The notes: a model not told the origin generated them from the letters alone. Positions 18,068-27,034 are shown, counted from the first letter of the stretch. The stretch is DNA of 64,000 nucleotides from DATMAM01 sp035559995 (GCA_035559995.1 DATMAM010000029.1:62001-126000); one strand, 5' to 3'. A program made the numbers and translations.

Positions 18068-18495
18068 GTTCGCCTTACAACGACGGCGCGAAACGCATAA
18101 AGGCAATGGCCGGCAAACAATACCTCTTCGTCTACGGAACCCTGCGAAAAGAACTGAACACGCCGATGAGCCGCTGGCTGGCTCGCCGCGCGCAATTTTG
18201 CGGCCGCGCCACCTATCAAGGGAAACTTTTTGATGCCGGCGCTTACCCGGGCGCGATCCCGTCAAAGTCGCGCGGGGACAAGGTCGATGGCGATCTGTAC
18301 GCCGCGCGCGATGAGAAAACGCTCTTTCGCGTGCTCGATCACTACGAAGGCAAGAAGTTCCGCCGCCAGCGCAGAACGGTCAGGGATACGCACGGGAACA
18401 AGCTCAGCGCGTGGATTTATCTGCTCCGGCGGCCCCCGGCCGGCTTGCGCTTAATCCCCGGAGGCAACTACGCCCGTTTTAAAAGTCTCGGCTAA
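18064..18495 (+). CDS. Gamma-glutamylcyclotransferase-fold (AIG2/GGCT) protein
   Basis: Small cytoplasmic protein of the BtrG/GGCT superfamily, 143 residues. The YLFVYGTLRKEL strand-loop binds the gamma-glutamyl group in characterised members, and DHYEGKKFRRQRRTV holds the usual E near the active site. The ATG overlaps the TGA of the CitE-like gene (ATGA), indicating translational coupling. An in-frame ATG at 18106 lies closer to the conserved core and is an alternative start. The actual substrate is unknown. Confidence 0.88.
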   Translation: MSSPYNDGAKRIKAMAGKQYLFVYGTLRKELNTPMSRWLARRAQFCGRATYQGKLFDAGAYPGAIPSKSRGDKVDGDLYAARDEKTLFRVLDHYEGKKFRRQRRTVRDTHGNKLSAWIYLLRRPPAGLRLIPGGNYARFKSLG

Positions 18496-18565
18496 CCCTG
18501 CGGGTCGCGGCCCCATGGTCGGCGTGACGCGCTTCCCGGGCCAGGGTCCGCCGACGACGATCGGC

Positions 18566-19363
18566 TCACGCCGCCACGGTCCGCGCCAGAGTAAAAACGT
18601 ACACCTCTTTAGCGCCCGCGCGCAGGAGCGCGCGCGCACACTCGTTCACCGTCGCGCCGGAGGTGTAGACATCGTCCACGAGCAGGACCGACTCGCCTTT
18701 GACCTTCGCGCCCTCGACCGCGAACGCCTGTCTTACGTTTCTCCTTCGCTCCTCCTCGGGAAGCTCGGTCTGCGGTCGCGTTTCCTTCAGCCGAACGAGC
18801 GCAAATGGGTCGACCGGCAGCTCCCAAGCGCGCCCGACCTCGCGCGCCAGAACCAAGGATTGATTGAACCCGCGCCAGCGCAGCCGCCGCGGGTGCAGCG
18901 GCACGGGAACGACGCGCTCGAGATGAACGTCGCGGAAATGATCGCGCCCGCCTTCGGCCATGAGACGGCCCAGCGGCTTTCCGAGCGACACGCGGCGCCC
19001 GTACTTGAACTGCTGCAGCACCTCGCGCAGCGGATGCCCCTCGTGCTCGTCTCTTGGATAGCACGCCCACGCACGCGCGCGCGCAAAGTGAGGCGGGCGG
19101 ACGATGCAGGCGCTGCAGTCGTGGCTGTCGCCGCTCGCGTCCAGGAAAGGCCGGCCGCAGGTCGCGCACAGGGGATGGGACACCAGACGAATTTTGCTCC
19201 GGCAGCCCGAACAGAAGGTCTGGGCCTGGTTTGCAAGACAGCGCTTGCAGAAGCGGCAGCGCGGCGGATAGAGCGAGTTGAGCAGGATATCGAACCCGCG
19301 GCTCAGAGCCTCGCGGACGCGCGCGCGCCCCAAAAGCGAGTTCTGATCCCCGACGTCGATCAC
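18566..19363 (-). CDS. comF: ComF family amidophosphoribosyltransferase-like protein
   Basis: Double zinc-finger plus phosphoribosyltransferase-fold protein; ComF is needed for DNA uptake in transformable bacteria and is widespread elsewhere. Four CxxC-like pairs are visible in the first 75 residues (CRFCKRC, FCSGC, CATC, DCSAC), and the PRPP loop VLLVDDVYTSGAT is near the C-terminus. The reading frame extends far upstream inside gpmI. I place the start at the GTG at 19363, which gives 265 residues and lies 15 bases after the gpmI stop. It closes the housekeeping block. Confidence 0.88.
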   Translation of the reverse strand: MIDVGDQNSLLGRARVREALSRGFDILLNSLYPPRCRFCKRCLANQAQTFCSGCRSKIRLVSHPLCATCGRPFLDASGDSHDCSACIVRPPHFARARAWACYPRDEHEGHPLREVLQQFKYGRRVSLGKPLGRLMAEGGRDHFRDVHLERVVPVPLHPRRLRWRGFNQSLVLAREVGRAWELPVDPFALVRLKETRPQTELPEEERRRNVRQAFAVEGAKVKGESVLLVDDVYTSGATVNECARALLRAGAKEVYVFTLARTVAA

Positions 19364-19377
19364 GGCGGCCAGCGCGG

Positions 19378-20922
19378 CTAGGGCGCCGCAATCAGCGAGC
19401 GACCCGTCATTTCCGGCGGCTTGGGGATCCGCCACAGGCTGAGGATGGTGGGCGCGACGTCGATGGCGCTCCCGCTCATGAGTCGCGCCGACCGAAACTC
19501 CTCGCCGACCAGAATCAGCGGCACGGGATTGCTGGTGTGGGCGGTGTGCGGCTGGCCGGTTTCGTAATCCACCATCTGCTCGGCGTTCCCGTGATCGCCC
19601 GTGATCAAGAGATACCCCTTCTGCTTGAGCGTCGCCTCGGCCACCTTGCCGATGCATTCGTCGACGACCTCGCAAGCGCGCACGGTCGCCGGAAAATTTC
19701 CCGTATGGCCCACCATGTCGGCGTTCGCGTAGTTGAGCACGACCAGCCCCCAGCGTTGCTCCGCCATTTTTTTGAGCAGCGCCTCCGTGATCTCGTACGC
19801 GCTCATCGCGGGCCGCAAATCGTACGTGGGCACCTCTTTCGTCGAAGGAATCAACACGCGCTCCTCGAGCGCGAACTTTTTCTCTTCGCCGCCGTTGAAA
19901 AAGTAGGTCACGTGCGCGTACTTCTCCGTCTCCGCGATGCGAAGCTGCGTCATGCCCTCCCGGCTCACGACCTCTCCCAGGATGTTCCTGAGCGAGCGCG
20001 GCGGGAAAGCGACGGGAAGTTTGAAGGTGTGGTCGTACTCGGTCATCGTGACAAACGCGGTCAAAGCGATCCGGCGCGGGCGCGGGAACTCCTGGAAATT
20101 CTCCTCGGTAAAAGCGCGCGTCAGCTGGCGCGCGCGGTCCGCGCGAAAGTTGAAAAAGATGACGCTGTCCTTGTCGCGGATGAGCCCGGCGGGCAAACAC
20201 GACTCGATCAGGGTGGGGACGACGAATTCGTCGGTGACTTGCTGGCGGTAGCTTTCCCGGATCGCGTCCAGCGGCGAAGGGCGAACGACGCCGACGCCTT
20301 CGGTCAGCGCCCGGTACGCCTTTTCCGTCCTTTCCCAGCGCCGATCGCGGTCCATCGCGTAAAAGCGCCCGGACAGAGAGGCGATGCGGGCGCCGGGAAA
20401 CGCCTTCAGTCGCTCGAGCAGAGCCTGCAAAAAAGTCTCGGCGCTCGTGGGCGGGGTGTCGCGCCCGTCGAGAAAAAGATGGAGATAGATCTCGCCGGCG
20501 TCTTCCCTGTGGCCCAGCTCGATCAGCGCTTCGAGATGGCGCTGGTGGCTGTGCACGCCGCCGTCGCCCAAGAGGCCCATCAAATGGACGCGCCCGCGGT
20601 TTCGTTTGGTGTCCCTGATCGCTTGCAGCAGCACCTCGTTGCGAAAAAAGCTGCCGTCGTCGATGGCGCGGTGAATCAGCGTGAGGTCCTGGTAGATCAC
20701 CCGGCCCGAGCCGATGTGCATATGCCCGACCTCGGAGTTTCCCATCTGGCCGTCGGGCAGACCCACGTCCAGCCCGGAAATCGAGATCGTCGTTGCCGGA
20801 TAGTTCCGCGTCAGGCTGTCCATGCGCGGCGTCGCGGCGTGCGCTATCGCGTTCCCTTCTTTTCTCGGGTTGACTCCCCAGCCATCCAGGATCATGAGCA
20901 CGGTGGGTCTCGGGTCGCGCAA
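19378..20922 (-). CDS. gpmI: 2,3-bisphosphoglycerate-independent phosphoglycerate mutase
   Basis: Glycolytic and gluconeogenic enzyme that interconverts 3- and 2-phosphoglycerate using two manganese ions. D13 in MILDGWG and the nucleophile S63 in MGNSEVGHMHIG are visible, as are ITGDHGNAEQM and TSNPVPLIL near the C-terminus. I set the start at the TTG at 20922, because a consensus ribosome site lies six bases upstream. The resulting 514 residues is the usual length. The ATG at 21144 would add 74 arginine-rich residues and overlap rsfS. Confidence 0.93.
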   Translation of the reverse strand: MRDPRPTVLMILDGWGVNPRKEGNAIAHAATPRMDSLTRNYPATTISISGLDVGLPDGQMGNSEVGHMHIGSGRVIYQDLTLIHRAIDDGSFFRNEVLLQAIRDTKRNRGRVHLMGLLGDGGVHSHQRHLEALIELGHREDAGEIYLHLFLDGRDTPPTSAETFLQALLERLKAFPGARIASLSGRFYAMDRDRRWERTEKAYRALTEGVGVVRPSPLDAIRESYRQQVTDEFVVPTLIESCLPAGLIRDKDSVIFFNFRADRARQLTRAFTEENFQEFPRPRRIALTAFVTMTEYDHTFKLPVAFPPRSLRNILGEVVSREGMTQLRIAETEKYAHVTYFFNGGEEKKFALEERVLIPSTKEVPTYDLRPAMSAYEITEALLKKMAEQRWGLVVLNYANADMVGHTGNFPATVRACEVVDECIGKVAEATLKQKGYLLITGDHGNAEQMVDYETGQPHTAHTSNPVPLILVGEEFRSARLMSGSAIDVAPTILSLWRIPKPPEMTGRSLIAAP

Positions 20923-20928
20923 GTGGGT

Positions 20929-20935
20929 CCTCCTT
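20929..20935 (-). promoter_or_regulatory. Ribosome binding site that fixes the gpmI TTG start
   Basis: On the minus strand AAGGAGG is followed by six bases and then TTG. This full Shine-Dalgarno match decides the start of gpmI in favour of TTG at 20922. Confidence 0.75.
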
Positions 20936-20975
20936 CGGCGGTGAGGTTGATCGGAGCGTGCACCGACGCGCTTCG

Positions 20976-21371
20976 TTAAGGCAAGCCGTCGGCCCGAATA
21001 CGGAACTGATTGACGAGCGTCGAGTAAGGCTCCGGCAGCTCGACGCGCGGCGCGTGCGCCCAGAGGCCTTCCAGGTCGTAGAACTCGCGCACCGGCTGAT
21101 AGAAGATGTGAACGATCACGTCGGCGTAATCCATCAGCACCCACTGCCCCCGGCTGAACCCTTCGAGCGACAGCGGGAACGCTGAGCTTTTGCGGAGATT
21201 TTCCTCGATGCCCTGCGCGATGCTCTGAACCTGGCGGTCGGAGCGCCCCGAGCAGATCAGAAAATAGTCGGCAATGGACGTGAGGTCGCGGACTTCCAAG
21301 AGGACCAGATCGTAGGCTTTTTTCTCAAGCGCGAAACGACTGATGAGAAGCGCTTTTTCCCAGGAGTCCAA
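20976..21371 (-). CDS. rsfS: Ribosomal silencing factor RsfS
   Basis: Binds ribosomal protein L14 and blocks subunit joining when nutrients are scarce. The 131 residues include the family core DLVLLEVRDLTSIADYFLI, the SDRQVQSIAQGIEENLR helix, and WVLMDYADVIVHIFYQPVREFYDLEGLW. It sits between nadD and gpmI, as is usual in Deltaproteobacteria. Start and length agree with the family. Confidence 0.95.
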   Translation of the reverse strand: MDSWEKALLISRFALEKKAYDLVLLEVRDLTSIADYFLICSGRSDRQVQSIAQGIEENLRKSSAFPLSLEGFSRGQWVLMDYADVIVHIFYQPVREFYDLEGLWAHAPRVELPEPYSTLVNQFRIRADGLP

Positions 21372-21385
21372 ACTCTTCTTTCCGT

Positions 21386-22045
21386 TTATCGCGGTGTGAC
21401 CTTCCTCCGATACAGCCCCTTCTCTTTTATATAGCCCTCCACTTCAGAAGGGACCAGATATCGAATCGACCTTCCGGCGGCAACGTGCTTGCGGATTTCC
21501 GAAGCCGAAATTGCGATGTCGGTAATCCGCAAAAAATAAATATAAGTACCACTTTGATGGCGGTAGGCGCGCTTTTTTTCTTCATAACAAAATAGCTCCC
21601 GCACGGCAACGGGGAGATCGGGAAAGGGCGCGGAAGGCTCGGCCCCCGGGCGCGAGGTGACGATAAAGTTGCAGAGCGCAAAGATCTCCCGAAACTCCTT
21701 CCACGAGCCGATCTCGGAAAAAGCGTCCCGGCCGATGATGAAATAGTACTCCTCGCCGCGGGAGCGCGCGGCCAGCTCGCGCAAGGTGTCGACCGTGTAG
21801 GACTTGCCCGAACGCTCCAGCTCGATCGTGCAGAGGTCGAATTGGGGATGCCCCGCGATCGCCAGCCGCACCATCTGCGCCCGCTCCTCCGGCGTACTTA
21901 GGGGCTGCTTTTTCTTGTGCGGCGGAACCGCCGCCGGCACGAACAGAACGCGATCCAAGTCGAAGGCCTCGCGCGCCTCTTCCGCGCTGCGCAGGTGCGC
22001 CCAGTGAATCGGATCAAACGTGCCGCCGAAGAGCCCCGTTCTCAT
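21386..22045 (-). CDS. nadD: Nicotinate-nucleotide adenylyltransferase
   Basis: Cytoplasmic NAD synthesis enzyme that joins nicotinate mononucleotide to AMP. The nucleotidyltransferase motif GTFDPIHWAHLRSAEEA is at residues 9-25 (H-x-x-H equivalent HWAH), and the second ATP-binding motif appears as ISASEIRKHVAAG near residue 180. The 219 residues fit. It is followed by rsfS at 14 bases, a common operon pairing. Confidence 0.95.
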   Translation of the reverse strand: MRTGLFGGTFDPIHWAHLRSAEEAREAFDLDRVLFVPAAVPPHKKKQPLSTPEERAQMVRLAIAGHPQFDLCTIELERSGKSYTVDTLRELAARSRGEEYYFIIGRDAFSEIGSWKEFREIFALCNFIVTSRPGAEPSAPFPDLPVAVRELFCYEEKKRAYRHQSGTYIYFLRITDIAISASEIRKHVAAGRSIRYLVPSEVEGYIKEKGLYRRKVTPR

Positions 22046-22173
22046 GCGATCTGCGCTCGCCCAAGACCGGCCGCCGCTGGGGGGACGGCGGCGCGCAAGC
22101 GCTCACGGGGAAGGGTCGGCTCTTGCAAACGCGGGTTCAACAAAGGCGCAGGGCTGGTCTTTGCAGAAAGATA

Positions 22174-23460
22174 TTACTCGCGGATCTGGCCGTCTCCGAA
22201 GACGACAAACTTCGTCGTCGTCAGCTCCTCCAGGCCCATCGGTCCAAAGGCGTGGAGCTTGCTCGTGCTGATGCCGATCTCGGCTCCGAGGCCGAGCTCG
22301 CCGCCGTCGTTGAAGCGCGTCGAGGCGTTGACCATCACGGCCGAGGAATGCACGCGGTCGATAAAAGCGCGCGCCGCGGCGTAATCGGCGGTGACGATCG
22401 CTTCGGTGTGCTGCGAGCCGTAGCGCTCGATGTGATCGATCGCCTCATCCATGTCCCGGACGACGCGGACCGAAAGGATGAGATCGAGATACTCGGTCGC
22501 CCAATCTTCCTCCGTCGCGGCCTTGACTGCGGGCGCCAACGTCCGCGTCCTCTCGCAGCCGCGGACCTCGACGCCCGCGCGCTGCAGCTTCTCGATCACG
22601 GCGGGAAGAAAGCGCGGCGCGATCGCTTCGTGCACGAGCAAGGTTTCCATCGCGTTGCACACCGACGGGCGCTGCACCTTGGCGTTTAAGGCGATGCGCT
22701 CCGCCATCTCGAGCGGGGCATCCCGGTCGACGTACACGTGGCAGACGCCCTTGAAATGTTTGACGACGGGAACTTTGGAACGCGCCGTGACCGCCGCGAT
22801 CAACTCCTCGCCGCCGCGCGGAATGACGAGATCGATCGACCCGTCGAGTTGCAGCAGCTCGTCGACCAAGCCGCGGTCCGTCGACTGCACCACCTGCACG
22901 GCGTCTTCGGGAACGGCGCTGCCGCGGCACGCCGCGCGCAGCACGTCGCCGATCGCCTGATTGGAGAAAAACGCCTCGCTCCCGCCGCGCAGGATCGCCG
23001 CGTTTCCCGACTTGAGACAGAGCGCCGCGGCGTCCGCGGTCACGTTCGGCCGCGCCTCGTAGATGAGCGCGATCACGCCGAGCGGGATCCGCATCCTGCC
23101 GACCTGCAGACCGTTGGGCCGCCGCCACATCTTGACGATTTCGCCGACCGGGTCGGGCAGTGCCGCCACGTCGCGGATCGCCTTCGCCATCCCCTGAACG
23201 CGGCTCGGATTGAGCGCGATGCGATCGAGGAGCGCCGCGCTCAAGCCCGCGCCGCGCGCGGCCTCGAGGTCTTTTTGGTTCGCGCCGAGAACGCGCTCCT
23301 GCGCGCCGATCAGACCTTCGGCCATTTTGAGCAGAACTCGGTTCTTCTCCTCCGCGGAAAGCTGCGCGAGCCGGCGCGCGGCCTGCTTGGCGCGCCGGGC
23401 GATCTCTACGGCCTCGTCTCGAAGCGCGGTCGCTTTCTGCTGCTGGACGGGAAGGCTCAC
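22174..23460 (-). CDS. proA: Gamma-glutamyl phosphate reductase
   Basis: Second step of proline synthesis: NADPH-dependent reduction of glutamyl-5-phosphate to the semialdehyde. The aldehyde-dehydrogenase-like catalytic cysteine is C268 in QRPSVCNAMETLLVHE, with SGNAAILRGGSEA in the cofactor domain. The 428 residues are typical. It follows proB at 15 bases, so the two are co-transcribed. Confidence 0.96.
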   Translation of the reverse strand: MSLPVQQQKATALRDEAVEIARRAKQAARRLAQLSAEEKNRVLLKMAEGLIGAQERVLGANQKDLEAARGAGLSAALLDRIALNPSRVQGMAKAIRDVAALPDPVGEIVKMWRRPNGLQVGRMRIPLGVIALIYEARPNVTADAAALCLKSGNAAILRGGSEAFFSNQAIGDVLRAACRGSAVPEDAVQVVQSTDRGLVDELLQLDGSIDLVIPRGGEELIAAVTARSKVPVVKHFKGVCHVYVDRDAPLEMAERIALNAKVQRPSVCNAMETLLVHEAIAPRFLPAVIEKLQRAGVEVRGCERTRTLAPAVKAATEEDWATEYLDLILSVRVVRDMDEAIDHIERYGSQHTEAIVTADYAAARAFIDRVHSSAVMVNASTRFNDGGELGLGAEIGISTSKLHAFGPMGLEELTTTKFVVFGDGQIRE

Positions 23461-23475
23461 GGTGGCGTCGTTTCT

Positions 23476-24612
23476 CTACAAAAGAACCAGGTCGTCTCGG
23501 TGGATGATCTCGTCGTAGATCTTGTACCCCAGAACTTTCTCAATCCCACTTGTATGCAATCCCTTGATTTGATGCAACTCCTGCGCGCCGTAATTGACAA
23601 GGCCGCGCGCGAATTCGCGCCCGCGGCTGTCCAGGCACGACACGCAGTCCCCGGCCCCGAACGAGCCTCTCACCTCTTTGAGCCCGGACGGCAGCAGGCT
23701 TTTCCCTTTCTTGACGAGCGCGTCGTACGCGCCCTCGTCGACGACGATGGCGCCGGCCGGCTTCAGATTATAGGCGATCCAGTGCTTGCGGTTGGTCAGG
23801 CGATTGCCGTTCGGGAGAATCAGCGTTCCGACTTCGTCGTTCGGATCGAAAAGGCGCGGCAGGATGCCGGCCTCGTGCCCGTTGGCGATCAATGTCGGAA
23901 TGCCCGCGGCGCCGGCCTTCTCGGCGGCATCGATCTTGCTCGCGATGCCGCCGGTTCCGTAAAAGCTCAACGCCGCGTTGCCGAGCCGCTCTTTTGATTT
24001 TTTTACATCCGCGATCAGCGGAATCAGCGCCGACTCCGGATGGCGCCGGGGATCGCGTTCATAGACCCCGTCGACGTCGCTCAGCATGACGAGGAGATCG
24101 GCTTCGAGCAGCGTCGACACCAGCGCGGAAAGCTGGTCGTTGTCGCCGAACTTCATTTCCTCCACGGCCACCGTGTCGTTCTCGTTGATGATCGGGATAA
24201 TCCGCTCCTGGAGAAGCGTGCTGAGCGTGTGTTTGGCGTTGAGATAGCGCCGCCGGTTCGCCAGATCCTCGTGCGTCAACAGGACCTGCGCCACGCTTTT
24301 GTCAAAGCGCGAGAAGTAGCGCTCGTAGAGCGCCATCAGGCGGATCTGGCCGATCGCCGCGAGCGCCTGCTTTTGCGGAATCGTTTTGGGCCGCTCGCGC
24401 ACGCCGAGCCGCGTCATTCCCGCCGCCACGGCCCCCGAGCTGACGAGGATCACGTCCTTGTTTTGATCGTGCAGCGCCGCCAGATCGCGCGCCAGCCCTC
24501 TGATCCTCGCCTCCTCGAGACCCGCCGGCGAGGAGAGCACCTGGCTCCCGATCTTGACCACGACGCGCCTGACGCCGCGCAGGATCTTTTTCTTATGCTC
24601 GAGCTGTGACAT
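23476..24612 (-). CDS. proB: Glutamate 5-kinase with PUA domain
   Basis: First step of proline synthesis. The amino acid kinase domain begins with VVVKIGSQVLSS near residue 18, followed by VSSGAVAAGM and the DNDQLSALVS segment. A C-terminal PUA domain covers about residues 285-365 (AGAIVVDEGAYDAL, RGSFGAGDCVS). The 378 residues match the long, PUA-bearing form. The first codons overlap the end of obgE by 20 bases, suggesting translational coupling. Confidence 0.96.
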   Translation of the reverse strand: MSQLEHKKKILRGVRRVVVKIGSQVLSSPAGLEEARIRGLARDLAALHDQNKDVILVSSGAVAAGMTRLGVRERPKTIPQKQALAAIGQIRLMALYERYFSRFDKSVAQVLLTHEDLANRRRYLNAKHTLSTLLQERIIPIINENDTVAVEEMKFGDNDQLSALVSTLLEADLLVMLSDVDGVYERDPRRHPESALIPLIADVKKSKERLGNAALSFYGTGGIASKIDAAEKAGAAGIPTLIANGHEAGILPRLFDPNDEVGTLILPNGNRLTNRKHWIAYNLKPAGAIVVDEGAYDALVKKGKSLLPSGLKEVRGSFGAGDCVSCLDSRGREFARGLVNYGAQELHQIKGLHTSGIEKVLGYKIYDEIIHRDDLVLL

Positions 24613-25636
24613 GGGCTTCGGTCGCGGTGCGTTTTGTTGCCGCCAAAAGCTCGGCCATCCGGCTTCTCAAGTCCGCCAGACCCGCGCCCGTAAGCGCGGA
24701 CACCGCGCAAGACGAAACGCCGCGCGCGGCGGCGGCCGCTTCGATCGCGGCGGCCTTCGCGCGCGCCTCGGGCAAATCGATCTTGTTGGCCGCAAGAATT
24801 TGCGGCTTGAGCAGCAATGCCGGATCGAACAGCTCCAGCTCGCGGTTGATCGCCTCCCAGTCCTTGAGCGGCTCATCGACGCTTACGCGCGCCGCGTCAA
24901 CGACGTGAATCAGCAAGGTTGTGCGGCTGATGTGGCGCAAGAACTTGTGTCCCAGGCCTTCGCCGCGGTGCGCGCCCTCGATCAGCCCGGGAATGTCCGC
25001 GATAACATAGCGCGTCTCGTCCCCGGTCGTGACCACTCCCAGGTTCGGCACCAGGGTCGTGAACGGATAGTCGGCAATCTGCGGCCGCGCCGACGTGAGC
25101 GCCGCAATCAAAGTGGACTTTCCGGCGTTGGGGAGGCCGATGATGCCCACGTCCGCCAGGAGCTTTAGCTCCAGGTCCAGCTCCCTCTCCTCCCCGGGCG
25201 AGCCCGGCGTCGCCTTGCGCGGGCTCCGGTTGGTTGAGGAGACGAAATGGGCGTTGCCGAGCCCTCCCTTGCCGCCGGCCGCGACAACCACGCGCTGACC
25301 CGGCTCAGTGAGATCGGCGATGACTTCTCCCGTCTCGGCGTCCCGGACGAGAGTCCCCACGGGCACCTTGATGATCCGGTCCTCGCCGCGCCTGCCGTAC
25401 TGATTCTTGCCCCTTCCGTGCTCCCCGCGTCCGGCGCGGTACTGCCTCTGATAGCTGAGGTCGAGCAGAGTCGTCAATTGTCCGTCGGCTTCCACGATCA
25501 CGTCCCCGCCCGCGCCGCCGTCGCCACCGTCCGGCCCGCCGCGCGGGACAAACTTCTCCCTGCGGAAACTGACGCAGCCTCGCCCGCCGTCGCCCGCCTT
25601 TACTTTAATTCTGACCTCGTCGACAAATTTCATCAA
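24593..25636 (-). CDS. obgE: GTPase ObgE/CgtA
   Basis: Ribosome-associated GTPase involved in 50S assembly. The glycine-rich Obg domain spans 1-160 (GDGGRGCVSFRREK, GGDGGAGGD). The G domain follows with G1 GLPNAGKS (167-174), G3 DIPGLIEGA and G4 NKIDLP. The variable C-terminal domain is short, so the protein ends at 347. It lies downstream of rpmA but behind that gene's terminator, so it probably has its own promoter in 25637-25699, or terminator read-through. Confidence 0.96.
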   Translation of the reverse strand: MMKFVDEVRIKVKAGDGGRGCVSFRREKFVPRGGPDGGDGGAGGDVIVEADGQLTTLLDLSYQRQYRAGRGEHGRGKNQYGRRGEDRIIKVPVGTLVRDAETGEVIADLTEPGQRVVVAAGGKGGLGNAHFVSSTNRSPRKATPGSPGEERELDLELKLLADVGIIGLPNAGKSTLIAALTSARPQIADYPFTTLVPNLGVVTTGDETRYVIADIPGLIEGAHRGEGLGHKFLRHISRTTLLIHVVDAARVSVDEPLKDWEAINRELELFDPALLLKPQILAANKIDLPEARAKAAAIEAAAAARGVSSCAVSALTGAGLADLRSRMAELLAATKRTATEAHVTARA

Positions 25637-25699
25637 AGTCGCTGTTCGACCGCACGGACGGCGGCTTCATCCTTCGCCGAACCAATCCGGTCTTGAGGC

Positions 25700-25726
25700 A
25701 AAAAAAAAGCCCCGTGAGGGGCTTTT
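25700..25726 (-). terminator. Intrinsic terminator after rpmA
   Basis: On the minus strand GCCCC-TCAC-GGGGC is followed by nine T residues. The stem extends by four A-T pairs. It lies 17 bases past the rpmA stop and ends the rplU-rpmA message. Confidence 0.9.
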
Positions 25727-25742
25727 CTCGGACTGGACAGGC

Positions 25743-25997
25743 TCACGCGGGCAGCACCGCAACCCTTTTCCTTTCGCGGTCGAGCCGCTCGTAGCGCACG
25801 ATGCCGTCGATTTTGGCGAACAGCGTGTAGTCCCGGCCCATGCCGACGTTTTTTCCGGGATGAATCCTCGTCCCCAGTTGCCGCACCAGAATGTTGCCGG
25901 CTTTCACCTGCTCGCCGCCAAAAACCTTCACGCCTCGTCTCTGTCCCTGGCTATCCCGCCCGTTGCGCGAGCTCCCGCCCGATTTCTTGTGCGCCAT
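25743..25997 (-). CDS. rpmA: 50S ribosomal protein L27
   Basis: Ribosomal protein whose N-terminal tail reaches the peptidyl transferase centre. AHKKSGGSSRNGRDS begins directly after the initiator methionine, so no Firmicutes-type cleaved extension is present. VFGGEQVKAGNILVRQ and the HPGKNVGMG loop are conserved. It has 84 residues and follows rplU at 17 bases. Confidence 0.97.
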   Translation of the reverse strand: MAHKKSGGSSRNGRDSQGQRRGVKVFGGEQVKAGNILVRQLGTRIHPGKNVGMGRDYTLFAKIDGIVRYERLDRERKRVAVLPA

Positions 25998-26014
25998 CTA
26001 AGGCCTCCTCTGCT

Positions 26015-26326
26015 TCAGCCGTTGATCTCGACCACTTTCAACGTGGTAATTTCCTGCCGGTGGCCGCGCTTTCGGCTATAGCTTTTGCGCCTTTTTTTCT
26101 TAAACACGATGGTCTTTTTCGATTTCCCCTGAGCGACGATCTCGGCCGTCACCTTGGCGTCCGTGACCAGCGGCCGACCGATCTTGAGGTCGCCGTTTCC
26201 CCCGATCAGCAAGACCTCGCGCAGCTCGACCTTGTCGCCCACGTTCCCGGCGAGCTTCTCGACGCGCACGATGTCGCCCGGGGCGACCCGGTACTGCTTC
26301 CCTCCGGTCTTGATCACCGCGTACAT
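26015..26326 (-). CDS. rplU: 50S ribosomal protein L21
   Basis: Ribosomal protein that binds 23S rRNA. MYAVIKTGGKQYRV at the start, KIGRPLV in the middle and the KKRRKSYSRKRGHRQ motif near the C-terminus are diagnostic. It has 103 residues and heads the rplU-rpmA operon. A promoter-like sequence lies immediately upstream, and no clear ribosome site is seen. Confidence 0.97.
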   Translation of the reverse strand: MYAVIKTGGKQYRVAPGDIVRVEKLAGNVGDKVELREVLLIGGNGDLKIGRPLVTDAKVTAEIVAQGKSKKTIVFKKKRRKSYSRKRGHRQEITTLKVVEING

Positions 26327-26335
26327 GACCCGATT

Positions 26336-26364
26336 TTTCTAAAGGAAATCCCCTTTTAAGTCAA
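26336..26364 (-). promoter_or_regulatory. Candidate sigma-70 promoter of rplU, almost leaderless
   Basis: On the minus strand TTGACT (26364-26359) and TAGAAA (26341-26336) are spaced by 17 bases. The -35 box is near consensus, and the -10 box matches at four places. The predicted start would be only a few bases from the rplU ATG, so the message would be leaderless or nearly so, unless the real promoter is farther upstream. Confidence 0.4.
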
Positions 26365-26388
26365 CCTGTTGGCGGGCTCGTGCCGCGA

Positions 26389-26892
26389 CTAACCGCCGTA
26401 AAAAATCTTCTCGCCCAGGTCCTTTAACATCAACGTAATGTCGTCGGGGCGCCCCTCCACCTGAACGGCAACTCCCGCATCTTTGACCTCGCCGACGAAG
26501 ATCGAATGATCGCCCTTCTCGACCGTATCGACGAGCGCGCATTCAACGAAGGCAGGCGCCTTTTCCAAGATCGGGGTCTTCAAAGAGCCGTAGCGGAACG
26601 GCTGGCCGCCGATGGAATTGCCCTCGCGGCTGAGCGGCTTAAAAAATGTAAAAGCCACGTCTTTCTGACCTTTGCCGAGCACGTTGAGCGCAAAGGTTTT
26701 CGACTCCTTGACAATCGCGTGCGCGCTCGAGTCGGCCTTGACGCCGACGACGACCAGCGGCGGGTCGAAGGCCGTCTGCGTCACCCAGTTCACGGTTGCG
26801 GCGGCGACCCGCCCGTCCTTTGCTTCGGCCGTAAGAACATACAAGCCGTACGGAATCATCCTGAGCGCGGTTTTCTTTGCGTTCGCATCCAT
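26389..26892 (-). CDS. Flavin reductase family protein (FMN-binding split barrel)
   Basis: FMN-binding reductase-like domain of 167 residues, of the kind that supplies reduced flavin to monooxygenases or acts as a stand-alone flavoprotein. IPYGLYVLTAEAKDGRVAAATVNWVTQTAFDPPLV-like strands (residues 13-47) and SKTFALNVLG are typical of the HpaC/DIM6 group. It lies on the same strand as the amidohydrolase gene upstream but beyond a terminator hairpin. No monooxygenase partner is adjacent. Confidence 0.9.
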   Translation of the reverse strand: MDANAKKTALRMIPYGLYVLTAEAKDGRVAAATVNWVTQTAFDPPLVVVGVKADSSAHAIVKESKTFALNVLGKGQKDVAFTFFKPLSREGNSIGGQPFRYGSLKTPILEKAPAFVECALVDTVEKGDHSIFVGEVKDAGVAVQVEGRPDDITLMLKDLGEKIFYGG

Positions 26893-27002
26893 GATTTTCT
26901 CCTTCGCGGGAAACTTTTTTAAACGGGCGGGACGCTCGGCTCTCCACAGCGCAGTCTATGGGAGGCAACGCAACGAATCAAGGAGATCGAAAAAGCAAAA
27001 CG

Positions 27003-27034
27003 GGGTCGGGAATCTTTTTCAGGATTCCCGACCC
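27003..27034 (-). terminator. Terminator hairpin after the 27.1 kb amidohydrolase gene
   Basis: GGGTCGGGAATC and its exact complement form a 12-bp stem with an eight-base loop. On the minus strand the stem is followed by CGTTTTGCTTTTTC. It ends 19 bases past the amidohydrolase stop. One arm recurs in the hairpin at 28262. Confidence 0.75.

Noticed and set aside
19364..20200. Upstream extension of the comF frame
   Set aside because: It lies in another frame of gpmI and has no conserved sequence; the ComF family begins near the GTG at 19363.
20923..21144. Seventy-four-residue N-terminal extension of gpmI
   Set aside because: It overlaps rsfS, is arginine-rich and is not found in the family; the TTG with a full ribosome site is better.
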